A stretch of 43,313 nucleotides of DNA from NCBI RefSeq assembly GCF_003570995.1, contig NZ_QXIY01000026.1, forward strand, positions 1 to 43,313, in the 5' to 3' direction. Below, piece by piece: positions 34,796 through 42,799 of the stretch. The position numbers and the translations under genes were made by a program. This DNA comes from Candidatus Cryosericum septentrionale (GTDB lineage: Bacteria > Caldisericota > Caldisericia > Cryosericales > Cryosericaceae). The notes beneath the pieces were generated by a model that worked only from the letters and a program-made list of their open reading frames with translations, did not search any database and had not been told where the DNA came from. Numbering within the stretch: the stretch's first letter is position 1; every line of letters starts with the position of its first letter.

Positions 34796-34825
34796 GAGGA
34801 GGCCGGGAACGATTCCGGCCTCCTC
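34796..34825 (+). terminator. Hairpin between dgt and dnaG
   Basis: GAGGAGGCCGG pairs perfectly with CCGGCCTCCTC around an 8-nt loop, extendable with one bulged G. It is followed by TCTCGTATACC, with no long T-run. It could attenuate read-through or be an mRNA processing site that sets dnaG-rpoD levels. Confidence 0.55.
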
Positions 34826-34856
34826 TCTCGTATACCTAGATGGTAGTCACCCACAC

Positions 34857-36566
34857 ATGGAATACAAAGAATACATCGCCGACATAGACACCAAGATTGG
34901 CATCCTTGACGTCATTGGCCACTATGTCAAACTGCGCAAACAGGGTCGCAACTATGTGGGCCTCTGCCCTTTTCATCATGAGAAAACGCCGTCATTCACG
35001 GTCAGTCCCGACAAGAACATGTTCTACTGCTTTGGCTGCAAGGCATCCGGAGACATGCTGACGTTTGTGCGCAAGGTGCACAACGTGTCACTTCCAGAGG
35101 CAATCGAGGTCGTGTCCAAGGAGTTCCATGTCGAGCTGCCGCCATGGCATATGTCCACGGCGGCGTCACGGGAGCGTCAGGAGCTCCTGCAAACGCTCAA
35201 GCTCGTCGCGACCGCGTTTGCTGCTGCGTTGCAGAGCTCTCAAGCAGCTGAGTGCCAGGAATATGTCAGAAGTCGCGGACTCAGTTCTGAGACAGTGAAG
35301 CACTTCTGTCTGGGCTACTGCCCCCGCAACACGGACAGCCTCGTCAAGTGGTGTGCGGACCACGGGATTGATGAGGATAGCCTCGCACGCACCGGTATCG
35401 TACAACGGCATGAAGGGCACTCGTTCTCACCTTTTGCCCACCGACTGATGTTCCCAATCTGGGACAGCATCGGCAATATCATCGCATTTGGTGGACGAGC
35501 CATCGACGGGTCGATGCCCAAGTACACGAACAGCCCCGAGACTCCGCTGTTCGCCAAGAGAAGGACGCTTTACGCGCTCCCTCTGGCTGAGCCGTCCATA
35601 CGTGAAACCGGGACGGCTGTCGTCGTCGAGGGATACATGGACGCTATCGCTCTGCACGCCGCAGGTTTCACCAATACTGTTGCCTCGCTGGGTACGGCAT
35701 TCACAGAGGAACAGGGTACCCTTCTGAAACGGAGCGCCTCTCGCGTTCTGCTCAATTTCGACAGCGACGAAGCCGGCCAGCGCGCCGCTCGACTTGCACT
35801 CTCCATAGCCGACCGAACCGGGCTGGACGTAGCCGTGGTCAGGGTGGAGGGGGCAAAGGACCCAGATGAACTGCTGCGCGAACCTGGGGGAAAGGGTCAG
35901 TACCAGGTCGCCCTGGACCAGGCAATATCCGTGGGCGATTTTCTGCTCGATGCTGCCGTCGTGGGCAGGGACATGAACTCAGTAAGCGGTCGAAGGGCAT
36001 TTGTGCAGGAAATGATGGAGTCCGTGGACGGCATGCAGGACTCACTGCTCAGAACTCAGCTTCTTACCCAGATTGCGCGCCGGGTCGATGTTCGTGAGGA
36101 AGAGGTTCTCGCAATCTACCACAAGGGCCGCACGCGCGTCGAACAGCCTGCGGTCGCCGATCCGTGGAGACTCCCGCGCAAGAGCCTAGGACACTCGAGA
36201 ATTCCCACAGGGGGGTCTCTCCAGAGCACGCGCTCCGTGCTTGAGCAGGAAGTCGTCCATGGCCTGATACACAATCTCGACCGGCTTTCGGAGCTCTCGC
36301 CACTCCTCGATGGACTGTCGTTGCAGGACGAAGCCTGTCAGGAGATTCTCAGCGTACTGCGCCGCGAAACCTCTGGGAAAGCGGCTCTGGTGCCCTCGCT
36401 GGTTGCACAACTCGGACCGGAAGCTGCGGCTCTGGTTGGTCGATGGAGTCTTGAAGAACACAAGCTAAGCTATCAGGGAGTAAGAGATGCAGCCAGCAGG
36501 CTGCGATCGGGGTCGTCTGCCGTGACACCGGGAGATGGCTCCGTAGCTCATGAAAGGGGTGGATGA
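34857..36566 (+). CDS. dnaG: DNA primase DnaG
   Basis: 569-residue primase making RNA primers at the replication fork. The zinc-binding domain uses C37, H40, C58 and C61 ([11 protein letters not shown] and [11 protein letters not shown]). The RNA polymerase core has the TOPRIM signature [16 protein letters not shown] with the catalytic glutamate, and [11 protein letters not shown] with the DxD metal ligands. The C-terminal helicase-binding part is short and poorly conserved. I start at the ATG at 34857, which places the zinc domain at the family position; the frame is open further upstream across a hairpin. It overlaps rpoD by 4 nt, as in classic dnaG-rpoD operons. Confidence 0.96.
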   Translation: MEYKEYIADIDTKIGILDVIGHYVKLRKQGRNYVGLCPFHHEKTPSFTVSPDKNMFYCFGCKASGDMLTFVRKVHNVSLPEAIEVVSKEFHVELPPWHMSTAASRERQELLQTLKLVATAFAAALQSSQAAECQEYVRSRGLSSETVKHFCLGYCPRNTDSLVKWCADHGIDEDSLARTGIVQRHEGHSFSPFAHRLMFPIWDSIGNIIAFGGRAIDGSMPKYTNSPETPLFAKRRTLYALPLAEPSIRETGTAVVVEGYMDAIALHAAGFTNTVASLGTAFTEEQGTLLKRSASRVLLNFDSDEAGQRAARLALSIADRTGLDVAVVRVEGAKDPDELLREPGGKGQYQVALDQAISVGDFLLDAAVVGRDMNSVSGRRAFVQEMMESVDGMQDSLLRTQLLTQIARRVDVREEEVLAIYHKGRTRVEQPAVADPWRLPRKSLGHSRIPTGGSLQSTRSVLEQEVVHGLIHNLDRLSELSPLLDGLSLQDEACQEILSVLRRETSGKAALVPSLVAQLGPEAAALVGRWSLEEHKLSYQGVRDAASRLRSGSSAVTPGDGSVAHERGG

Positions 36567-38035
36567 TGGCAGAGAAGAAGCATGCGGCACGCAAGACCGA
36601 GGTTCAGGAAGAGGCTCATCCGGCCAAGGCGTTACGAATCCCGCACAAGAAACTGACAGAGGCAGCAGCCCTGTCCAAGACCGCCCCCAAGGCAAAACGC
36701 GTCAAGCCGTCTGAGAAGAGCCCCGCGACCGTTGCCGTGGCCGAACCGTCGGAGGCGGCTCCTCACGTGAGGCGCCTTCCCAAAGCCAAGGCCCCGAAGA
36801 AGGGGAAAAAATCGGTCGATAAGGAAGGGCACGAAGCCGACCTAGATCTGGAAGAGGAAAACTCGCACGAAGAAGGCCCTGCCACAGAACCGCCGCTCCC
36901 CAAGAAACGTGAGCTGGTCAAGCTGCTGGGCAGCGCCCGCCAAGCGGGCGTCCTGGACTACGAGACCGTCATGAACGCACTGGAAAAACACGACCTCTCC
37001 GTCGAAGAACTCGACGTCTTCTATGAGCGGATGGACTTCGAGGGAATCGTCTTCGGTACTCCCCGCTTCGTCAAATCCACAGCCAAGAAAGCGATAGCAG
37101 CGCCTTCCATCCCCTCGATCATCCGCGTTACGACTCAGGAGGAGCAGAACCCGATCCAATCCTATCTGAGCGATATCGGCCGCGTTCCGCTGTTGACACC
37201 GGATCAGGAGAAGTCACTGGGCAAAAGCGTTATGCAGGGCGACATGGAGGCGCGGCGCCAGCTTATCGAAGCCAACCTTCGTCTGGTCGTCAGTATCGCA
37301 AAGAAGTACACGGGTCGCGGCCTGTCCTTCCTTGACCTGGTCGAAGAGGGCAATCTTGGGCTTATCAGGGCTGTCGAGAAGTTCGACTACAAGCGTGGAT
37401 TCCGATTCTCCACGTATGCCACGTGGTGGATTCGGCAGTCGATGACGCGTGCGCTGGCTGACCAGTCACGCCTGATCCGGGTTCCGGTACACATGGTCGA
37501 GAACCTCAACAAGATCGACAAGATCAAGAAGGGTTTCCTGCAGGAACACGGGCGAGAGCCAACCAAAGAAGAGCTCGCCACCGCCATGGGCATTCCCGTC
37601 AAGAAGATCATACGGTATCTGCGCCTCGGGCAACAGCCACTGTCTCTCGAGAACACCGTCGGGGATGAGGAAGAGAGTCGTCTGGAGAACTTCATTGAGG
37701 ACGAGAAGAGCCCTTCTCCTGAGAAGGAAACCTTCAACAAGTATTACAAAGAACAGCTGGAACGTATCCTCGAGACGCTCCCGGAACGCGAGAAGAAGAT
37801 CCTCATCTACAGAGAGGGCCTTCAGGGTGAATACGAGCACACTCTGGAAGAAGTCGGCACAATGTTCCAGGTCACGCGTGAACGCATCCGCCAGATTGAG
37901 GCCAAAGCCAAGCGCAAGCTGAAGGACATGATTGCCAAGGAGAATGGGATGAGCGAAGAGGACATGCACAACGATGGCAATGTCATCCGGCATCGCACGT
38001 CGTCGAATCGAAGACGGTCGCCCTCTCAGTCCTGA
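36563..38035 (+). CDS. rpoD: RNA polymerase primary sigma factor RpoD (SigA)
   Basis: 490-residue primary sigma factor. Residues 1 to about 110 are a low-complexity Lys/Ala/Pro-rich basic stretch ending in an acidic patch. Region 1.1 follows ([20 protein letters not shown] to about residue 160). Regions 1.2-2.4 are highly conserved ([55 protein letters not shown]), then region 3 and region 4.2 with [20 protein letters not shown]. The end lacks the usual LRHP-type finish and trails into a polar tail. Two adjacent ATGs (36563, 36566) are possible; AAAGGGG lies just upstream. Confidence 0.98.
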   Translation: MMAEKKHAARKTEVQEEAHPAKALRIPHKKLTEAAALSKTAPKAKRVKPSEKSPATVAVAEPSEAAPHVRRLPKAKAPKKGKKSVDKEGHEADLDLEEENSHEEGPATEPPLPKKRELVKLLGSARQAGVLDYETVMNALEKHDLSVEELDVFYERMDFEGIVFGTPRFVKSTAKKAIAAPSIPSIIRVTTQEEQNPIQSYLSDIGRVPLLTPDQEKSLGKSVMQGDMEARRQLIEANLRLVVSIAKKYTGRGLSFLDLVEEGNLGLIRAVEKFDYKRGFRFSTYATWWIRQSMTRALADQSRLIRVPVHMVENLNKIDKIKKGFLQEHGREPTKEELATAMGIPVKKIIRYLRLGQQPLSLENTVGDEEESRLENFIEDEKSPSPEKETFNKYYKEQLERILETLPEREKKILIYREGLQGEYEHTLEEVGTMFQVTRERIRQIEAKAKRKLKDMIAKENGMSEEDMHNDGNVIRHRTSSNRRRSPSQS

Positions 38036-38050
38036 TTGACAGTCGACATC

Positions 38051-38078
38051 TTGACATACGAGCTGCCAACACTACAAT
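38051..38078 (+). promoter_or_regulatory. Promoter of tRNA-Asn
   Basis: TTGACA (38051-38056), 16-bp spacer, TACAAT (38073-38078). Both hexamers and the spacer length are identical to the grpE promoter. The start would be near 38085, five bases before the tRNA. Confidence 0.85.
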
Positions 38079-38089
38079 TACTATTGTGT

Positions 38090-38165
38090 TCCCCGATAGC
38101 TCAACGGTGGTAGCACTGGACTGTTAATCCGGGGGTTGTAGGTTCGAGTCCTACTCGGGGAGCCA
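38090..38165 (+). tRNA. tRNA-Asn (GTT)
   Basis: A full cloverleaf can be drawn: acceptor TCCCCGA pairs with TCGGGGA, the anticodon loop CTGTTAA carries GTT at 38123-38125, and the T-loop is GGTTCGAGTCC. The discriminator base is G and CCA is encoded (38163-38165). It has its own promoter and terminator, so it is a single-gene transcript with possible read-through from rpoD. Confidence 0.97.
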
Positions 38166-38203
38166 GAATTGAACCTTTCGGCGTTGACGTTGCCTGCTTA
38201 ACG

Positions 38204-38239
38204 CAAGACCCTGAGGGGGATATCCCCCTCAGGGTCTTG
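38204..38239 (+). terminator. Intrinsic terminator after tRNA-Asn
   Basis: A 36-nt perfect palindrome (18 bases each side, starting CAAGACCCTGAGGGGGAT) followed at once by TTTCTTTTC. It ends the tRNA-Asn unit and any rpoD read-through. It is the strongest terminator in the window. Confidence 0.93.
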
Positions 38240-38454
38240 TTTCTTTTCTATCACAAGGCCCTTCAGGAAAAATCCCTGATTGAAGCCAATAAGAAAAGCG
38301 ACATCGGTCCACTCAGAACAAGCGACAGATCGTCAATGCGCTGGAGAAAACAGCCGATGAGGAGCTAGCAGCCGAGTCGGCGGTGATGGTTCTCCGTTGA
38401 AATTCGGCCCACCCGCCAGCTCCGGTGCAGGTGATTGTTCGGCTTTTCAGCAGA
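38240..38454. other. Intergenic stretch, possible gene remnant
   Basis: About 215 bases with no complete gene. The plus strand has a short open frame ending at the TGA at 38398-38400 whose last residues (QIVNALEKTADEELAAES) look protein-like, but it has no start or ribosome-binding site. It may be the tail of a lost gene. I recognise no family. Confidence 0.25.
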
Positions 38455-38706
38455 CTATCTGCTTGCGCCCCTTATGGCCCGCACCACGACGATCAGCAGT
38501 ATCGCGCCCACCGTTGCCGTAATCAGGGCTCCAAGCGGTCCGCTACTCTTGATTTTCAGCAACCCGAACACGTATCCACCGATCAAGCCGCCGATCGCAC
38601 CGATGATCAAATCGCCGAGCAAGCCATAACCGCTGCCTTTCATGACTAGCCCCGCAAGCCAACCTGCGACGATACCGATGACGATCCACCAGAACCAATA
38701 AGGCAT
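38455..38706 (-). CDS. GlsB/YeaQ/YmgE family membrane protein
   Basis: 83-residue very hydrophobic protein of the transglycosylase-associated (GlsB/YeaQ/YmgE) family, small inner-membrane proteins linked to general and envelope stress; their biochemical role is unknown. Three membrane helices are evident: FWWIVIGIVAGWLAGLVM, the glycine-zipper segment LGDLIIGAIGGLIGGYVFGL, and ALITATVGAILLIVVV. The conserved GDLIIGAIGGLIGG is diagnostic. GGAGG lies 7 nt before the ATG and overlaps the stop of an upstream 30-codon frame. Monocistronic, with its own promoter. Confidence 0.92.
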   Translation of the reverse strand: MPYWFWWIVIGIVAGWLAGLVMKGSGYGLLGDLIIGAIGGLIGGYVFGLLKIKSSGPLGALITATVGAILLIVVVRAIRGASR

Positions 38707-38709
38707 TGT

Positions 38710-38802
38710 CTAACCTCCCTGTTTCGAAACTCCAGTGATAGATTCACTGCCGAACTTCAGGTAGACCGCACCCTCGACGCCTGCCAGCCACTTTGCATCC
38801 AT
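38710..38802 (-). CDS. 30-residue micro-ORF in the glsB leader
   Basis: Frame starting at an ATG that overlaps the stop of another tiny frame (TGATG) and ending in a TAG that lies between the glsB ribosome-binding site and its ATG. The product starts MDAKWLAGVEGAVYLKFG and ends KQGG. It looks protein-like rather than random, but I recognise no family. It may be a coupled leader peptide, or the second half of a small gene frameshifted with the frame upstream. Confidence 0.35.
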   Translation of the reverse strand: MDAKWLAGVEGAVYLKFGSESITGVSKQGG

Positions 38803-38855
38803 CAACTCTGCTGCAAGGCAAACTCGTCCGGACGTCGAGTAATGTTGAACAACAT
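38802..38855 (-). CDS. 17-residue micro-ORF at the 5' end of the glsB transcript
   Basis: MLFNITRRPDEFALQQS, starting at an ATG only 10 nt after the -10 element, so the transcript would begin about 3 nt before it (near-leaderless). Its TGA overlaps the ATG of the next micro-ORF. Function unknown; translation is unproven. Confidence 0.3.
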   Translation of the reverse strand: MLFNITRRPDEFALQQS

Positions 38856-38864
38856 ACTAAAAAG

Positions 38865-38893
38865 ATAGTAGCGGAGCGGAATGTTCCTGTCAA
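38865..38893 (-). promoter_or_regulatory. Promoter of the glsB transcript
   Basis: TTGACA (38888-38893), 17-bp spacer, TACTAT (38865-38870) on the minus strand. Predicted start near 38858, giving a leader of about 150 nt before glsB that holds two micro-ORFs. Confidence 0.75.
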
Positions 38894-39019
38894 GCCCACG
38901 GTTCCCCCTCCGACACTCTCCGACGGTATCCGGTAGGCATCTCAGTGACAGGACCAACTCCGTGACCCACATGGGGCCCAGTCTCACGTCCGGGTGATAC
39001 ACGTCGATGGGTTCACCGC

Positions 39020-39025
39020 TATACT
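39020..39025 (+). promoter_or_regulatory. -10 element of ispE
   Basis: TATACT ends 7 nt before the ispE ATG, so the predicted start point is at or next to the initiation codon. The best -35 candidate at 18 bp (GATACA) matches only partly. No ribosome-binding site is present. Confidence 0.55.
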
Positions 39026-39032
39026 TCAATGT

Positions 39033-39971
39033 ATGAGCGATTGGAATAAACAATGTGCTAGTGATAACGCACAGCACGTTCGTGTCGACACAAGGATCAA
39101 GGTCAATGCCTGGCTGCGCGTGCTACCCAGACGAGACGGTCAAGCGCTTCATGAACTGGAGTCGCTCTTCCTGAGCGTCGCAACAGGCGATCGACTCCAC
39201 TTCGACGCGTTTCCCTCATCGTCCGCGGAGTTCCATCTCACCTCTAATCGTCCTGACCTGGTTCCACACAACTCTGTGCAGCAAGCCTGGGCTGCCTTCA
39301 ACAGCGCCATCCAGCTACTCCACGGGCGTCGCACACTTCAGATTTCCGCCTACCTGGAGAAACGAATCCCCGAAAAGACCGGCCTCGGTGCGGGCAGCGG
39401 TGATGCAGGAGCAGCACTGCTCGCGCTGAACCAGCTCTATGGGTTTCCCCTCGGCCACGATCAGCTCGTTGCCCTGGCGAGCTCGCTCGGTTCTGATGTC
39501 CCGTTCTTCGTCCAGTCAGGTGCGTGCATCGTGCACGGCACGGGAGAGATCGTGGACCCGATCTCCCCGCTTCCTCCCCTGTGGTGCTGCATCGCTCTTC
39601 CAACCTTCCGCATCGATACCAGGCGCGCCTATGCGGCTCTCGACGATGCCATCACCAGAGAAGGGGCATCAGAAGTCGAACCCACGGTCGACCTGAACTC
39701 CGTCATCAAAATCCTTCGCACACGTATATCACTCGGAGGCTCTGATGGGATGCGCCTGAACTCCTTTGAGACAACTCTCGGCGAAAACACAGCCAGTTTC
39801 CTGAGCATCCGCAGCATGCTCCTCGCAAGTGGCGCCATTCTCGCCGGTCTCAGCGGTTCAGGGAGTGCTGTCTTCGGTATATATGCAGAAAGGGCAGCTG
39901 CCGAGGCAGCTGCCCTTGATGTCCAGCAACGCGTCAGCGCCGCGCGGACATTTGTTGCAGAGATTCTATAG
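39033..39971 (+). CDS. ispE: 4-diphosphocytidyl-2-C-methyl-D-erythritol kinase IspE
   Basis: 312-residue GHMP kinase of the methylerythritol phosphate pathway to isoprenoids. The N-terminal lysine motif is RIKVNAWLRVLPRRDG, diverged from the usual AKINLFL-type sequence. The ATP loop is IPEKTGLGAGSGDAGAALLALN with the catalytic aspartate; GSDVPFF and the third GHMP motif LSGSGSAVFG follow. I start at the ATG at 39033, just after a -10 element; an in-frame ATG at 38994 precedes that element and has no ribosome-binding site. The gene ends 3 nt from the convergent rplL stop, and its last codons contain the rplL terminator hairpin. Confidence 0.92.
   Translation: MSDWNKQCASDNAQHVRVDTRIKVNAWLRVLPRRDGQALHELESLFLSVATGDRLHFDAFPSSSAEFHLTSNRPDLVPHNSVQQAWAAFNSAIQLLHGRRTLQISAYLEKRIPEKTGLGAGSGDAGAALLALNQLYGFPLGHDQLVALASSLGSDVPFFVQSGACIVHGTGEIVDPISPLPPLWCCIALPTFRIDTRRAYAALDDAITREGASEVEPTVDLNSVIKILRTRISLGGSDGMRLNSFETTLGENTASFLSIRSMLLASGAILAGLSGSGSAVFGIYAERAAAEAAALDVQQRVSAARTFVAEIL
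39890..39917 (-). terminator. Terminator of the ribosomal-protein transcript, inside ispE
   Basis: AAGGGCAGCTGCC and its exact reverse complement are separated by 2 nt. Read on the minus strand the hairpin follows the rplL stop by 57 nt and ends in CCCTTTCTGCATATAT, a modest T-rich tail. On the plus strand the same bases encode Ala-rich residues of IspE. Confidence 0.65.
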
Positions 39972-39974
39972 AGA

Positions 39975-40337
39975 CTACTTGACCTCGGCGGTAGCGCCTG
40001 CAGCCTCGAGCTTGGCCTTGATCTCGTTGGCTTCCTTCTCGGGGATGTGCTCCTTGACGGGCTTCGGAGCGCCATCGACGACGTCCTTGGACTCCTTGAG
40101 GCCGAGGCCCGTGATCTCGCGGACAACCTTGATGACCTCGATCTTTTTCTCGCCAACGGTCTTGAGGATAACGTCAAACTCGGTCTTGACTTCGACAACG
40201 GCGGCTGGGGCAGCAACAGCAACAGCAACTGGGGCTGCAGCCGAAACGCCGAACTTCTCTTCGATCATCTTGACGAGATCAGCAAGGTCAAGAACGGTCA
40301 TGCTCTCGATAACTGAAAGGATTTCTTCTTTGGTCAT
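39975..40337 (-). CDS. rplL: 50S ribosomal protein L7/L12
   Basis: 120-residue stalk protein that recruits translation factors to the ribosome. The N-terminal dimerisation domain is [18 protein letters not shown] with [13 protein letters not shown], the hinge is Ala/Val-rich ([16 protein letters not shown]), and the C-terminal domain has [20 protein letters not shown] and [20 protein letters not shown]. Length and layout are exactly standard. It follows rplJ by 23 nt, last gene of its transcript. Confidence 0.98.
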   Translation of the reverse strand: MTKEEILSVIESMTVLDLADLVKMIEEKFGVSAAAPVAVAVAAPAAVVEVKTEFDVILKTVGEKKIEVIKVVREITGLGLKESKDVVDGAPKPVKEHIPEKEANEIKAKLEAAGATAEVK

Positions 40338-40360
40338 GTCATTCCTCCTATTGAATGATA

Positions 40361-40906
40361 TTATGCTTGCGGTGTGACCTGAGCCTTCTGCTCACGGACT
40401 TTGTCAAGTGCATAGGCAATACTGCTTACAATTTGCTTCAGTGCCATGGCTAGCCCTGTAACTGGCCCGTTCATGCCGCGGCACACCTGAGCAATAAGTT
40501 CGTCCCTGGTCGGCAACAGCGCGAGACGCTCGACCATCGGCTCGTCGAAAAAGCTCCCGTCAACGATTGCGCCCTTGACTACGAAGCGTTGTTCACCAGG
40601 CTTGCCAGTCGGCTTCTTGAACAGAGCCTTTGCCAGAATGGATGGATCGGTCTTGCCGAGTCCGATAGCCGTCATCTGTGTGAACAGAGACTCGGGCAAC
40701 GTCAGGCCGACTTCCTTCATGGCCCGCTCGAGGAGAGTATTCTTGACAACAACATACTCAATACCTTGCTTCGTCAGCCTCTTGCGTTCGTTCGCAACGA
40801 ATGACGCCTTCAGCCCCTCGTAGCCCACGAAAACGATGGACTCCGACTCTTTCAGTTGCTTGACAAGGTCATCCACAAGTTGTTTCTTCTGATCCTTAGT
40901 TAGCAT
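40361..40906 (-). CDS. rplJ: 50S ribosomal protein L10
   Basis: 181-residue stalk-base protein that binds 23S rRNA and carries the L7/L12 dimers on its C-terminal helix. The conserved N-terminal half has [20 protein letters not shown] and [35 protein letters not shown] forms the start of the L12-binding helix. AGGAGG lies 6 nt before the ATG. It is preceded by an L10 leader and attenuator, so L10 or L10-L12 should regulate its own expression. Confidence 0.97.
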   Translation of the reverse strand: MLTKDQKKQLVDDLVKQLKESESIVFVGYEGLKASFVANERKRLTKQGIEYVVVKNTLLERAMKEVGLTLPESLFTQMTAIGLGKTDPSILAKALFKKPTGKPGEQRFVVKGAIVDGSFFDEPMVERLALLPTRDELIAQVCRGMNGPVTGLAMALKQIVSSIAYALDKVREQKAQVTPQA

Positions 40907-40927
40907 GTTTCACCTCCTCTTTGCATA

Positions 40928-40960
40928 GAAAAGAAAAGCTCTCTGCCAAAGACAGAGAGC
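40928..40960 (-). terminator. Attenuator upstream of rplJ
   Basis: On the minus strand GCTCTCTG, a 7-nt loop and CAGAGAGC are followed by TTTTCTTTTC, a textbook intrinsic terminator ending about 20 nt before rplJ. Placed between the L10 leader and rplJ, it should set the ratio of L10/L12 to L11/L1. Confidence 0.88.
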
Positions 40961-40984
40961 CGTATTGCACATGATCAACAAGCG

Positions 40985-41040
40985 CAAACGCCTCGGCGGG
41001 CAAGATTGAGGGGATGAACCCCGCTCGCTGTCTTGGGCTA
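40985..41040 (-). ncRNA. Ribosomal protein L10 leader
   Basis: The minus-strand segment contains AAGACAGC, a GC-rich hairpin (GCGGGG...CCCC), and ends in GCCCGCCGAGGCG. The AGACAGC and GCCGAGG blocks around a stem match the conserved L10 leader core found before rplJ in many bacteria. It lies in the 156-nt gap between rplA and rplJ, upstream of the attenuator. Confidence 0.75.
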
Positions 41041-41062
41041 CTAGTTGTAGTAGAAGTGTACT

Positions 41063-41752
41063 CTAAAGTTTGCTCGTGTCCAGTCGGATTGCCGGGCTCA
41101 TGGTGAGCGACATATAGGTCTTGCCAAGGTAAGTTCCCTTGACCGAGGAAGGACGAGCTTTCTGGATCGCTTCAAAAAGAGACATGAAGTTCTCCTTGAT
41201 GGCAGCAGGAGCGAAGCTCGACTTGCCAAGAGGGCAGTGTACCGTACCGATCTTGTCAACACGGAACTCGATCTTGCCGGCCTTGAACTCGCGAACAGCC
41301 TTCCCTACTTCCAGTGTCACTGTGCCCGCCTTCGGGTTGGGCATCAATCCGCGTGGTCCCAACACACGGGCTACCTTTCCAAGCGTCGCCATCATGTCCG
41401 GGGTTGCGATTGCGACGTCGAAGTCCAGCCAGCCGCCCTTGATCTTCTCGACGAGTTCCTCGCCACCCACGAAGTCGGCGCCTGCCTCCTGAGCATCAGC
41501 AGTCTTGTCACCCTTGGTAAACACGGCAACCCTGACAGTCTTGCCCGTGCCGGCCGGAAGTGTCACGACGCCACGAACGTTTTGGTCAGCCTGTTTCGGA
41601 TCGACGTTGAGCTTCATGCAGACCTCGATCGTCTCATCGAATTTGGCAGTCCTCAATTTGGGGAGCAACTCGACAGCCTCATCCAATGTGTAGATCTTGG
41701 CATGGTCGACCAGCTTTGCTACTTCCTGATACTTCTTTCCCTTCTTGCTCAT
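41063..41752 (-). CDS. rplA: 50S ribosomal protein L1
   Basis: 229-residue L1-stalk protein that helps release E-site tRNA and usually represses its own rplK-rplA mRNA. Typical stretches: [20 protein letters not shown], the [20 protein letters not shown] block followed by [45 protein letters not shown] and PNPKAGTVT. Length is standard. It follows rplK by 54 nt with GGAGGTAATTC before the ATG. An L1-binding site was not recognised by eye. Confidence 0.98.
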   Translation of the reverse strand: MSKKGKKYQEVAKLVDHAKIYTLDEAVELLPKLRTAKFDETIEVCMKLNVDPKQADQNVRGVVTLPAGTGKTVRVAVFTKGDKTADAQEAGADFVGGEELVEKIKGGWLDFDVAIATPDMMATLGKVARVLGPRGLMPNPKAGTVTLEVGKAVREFKAGKIEFRVDKIGTVHCPLGKSSFAPAAIKENFMSLFEAIQKARPSSVKGTYLGKTYMSLTMSPAIRLDTSKL

Positions 41753-41806
41753 GAATTACCTCCGTGGTTACGTGGAGAAACTCCTCCCACGTGCGCTATG
41801 AATCCG

Positions 41807-42232
41807 TTACTCGACGACCGTGACTCCCATGCTCCTGGCGGAGCCTCCAATGATCTTGATGGCTTCCTCGATGTCGGCAGTATTGAGGTCCTCCATCTTG
41901 ATCTTGGCGATCTCGGCCAACTGAGCCTTTGTGATACGACCAACCTTCTTCTTGTTCGGTTCACCCGATCCAGACTCAATCTTGATCGCCCTCTTGATAA
42001 GAGACGATGCCGGCGGAGTCTTAGTGATGAAGGTGAACGACTTGTCTTCGAACACAGTTATGACTGCAGGGATGACCAAACCAGCCTTGTCCTTGGTCCT
42101 CTCGTTGAACTGCTTGCAGAACTCCATGATATTAACGCCCTTCTGACCAAGAGCCGGACCAACAGGCGGTGCTGGTGTTGCCTTCCCTCCCTCAATCTGT
42201 ACGCGCGCGTACCCTACGATCTTCTTCGCCAT
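41807..42232 (-). CDS. rplK: 50S ribosomal protein L11
   Basis: 141-residue protein of the GTPase-associated centre, binding 23S rRNA and needed for the stringent response through RelA. Hallmarks: [55 protein letters not shown] and the C-terminal [20 protein letters not shown] with RSMGVTV. Length is exactly typical. It lies 30 nt after nusG with GGGGG upstream of the ATG. Confidence 0.98.
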   Translation of the reverse strand: MAKKIVGYARVQIEGGKATPAPPVGPALGQKGVNIMEFCKQFNERTKDKAGLVIPAVITVFEDKSFTFITKTPPASSLIKRAIKIESGSGEPNKKKVGRITKAQLAEIAKIKMEDLNTADIEEAIKIIGGSARSMGVTVVE

Positions 42233-42262
42233 AGCGGATACTACCCCCTAAACTCAGATCTA

Positions 42263-42793
42263 TTAGATCTTCTTGATAAAGCCAAAATCGATCTCGACTG
42301 GCATTTCGCGCCCGAACATCATGAGCTTGATGCGAGCCTTTTCCTTCTCAGGCGAGATACTCTCGACCTTACCCTGCATCCCATCAAACGGGCCACCGAT
42401 GATCTGTACCGTGTCGCCAACTTCGAAGTGAAGCTTCGCCACGGCCTCTTCCTCAGAGACCCTGTTCTTGATAATCCGCTCAACCTCTTCGTCCGAAAGA
42501 GGAATGGGCTTTCCATAGTTGCCAACAAATCCCAGAATGCCGGGAGTGTGCGTAACCACATTCCAGGTCTCGTCATCCATGATCATCTCGACAACGAGAT
42601 ACCCCGGGTAGACTTTCTCCTGTTTGACCTTCCGCTCCCCGTTCTTGATGATCACCTTGTTGTCCACGGGGAGAACCACAGAAAAGACGCGGTCCGTGAG
42701 AGCCAGCGTCTTGACCTTCTGTTCTAGATTGTTCCTAGCCTTTTCCTCCGCACCAGAGTACGTGTGCAGGAGGTACCAGTTACGTTCACCCAT
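42263..42793 (-). CDS. nusG: Transcription termination/antitermination protein NusG
   Basis: 176-residue elongation factor linking RNA polymerase to Rho or the ribosome. The NGN domain has NWYLLHTYSGAEEKARNNLE, the YPGYLVVEMIMDDETWNVV loop and TPGILGFVG; the C-terminal KOW motif is VGDTVQIIGGPFDGMQGKVE. No insertion domain is present, so it is the plain short form. It starts 6 nt after secE. Confidence 0.98.
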   Translation of the reverse strand: MGERNWYLLHTYSGAEEKARNNLEQKVKTLALTDRVFSVVLPVDNKVIIKNGERKVKQEKVYPGYLVVEMIMDDETWNVVTHTPGILGFVGNYGKPIPLSDEEVERIIKNRVSEEEAVAKLHFEVGDTVQIIGGPFDGMQGKVESISPEKEKARIKLMMFGREMPVEIDFGFIKKI

Positions 42794-42799
42794 CCAGAC

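Noticed and set aside
34831-34842. TATACC before dnaG as a leaderless promoter
   Set aside because: The ATG at the right distance (34840) is out of frame with dnaG and no -35 is visible, so the evidence is too weak.
38802-39077. 91-codon minus-strand frame upstream of glsB as a gene
   Set aside because: Most of it lies upstream of the predicted promoter and start point; only its last 17 codons would be transcribed, and these are listed as a micro-ORF.
41237-42727. A 496-codon plus-strand frame opposite rplA, rplK and nusG
   Set aside because: It crosses three unmistakable genes and two intergenic gaps, with no family motifs. It is an antisense shadow.
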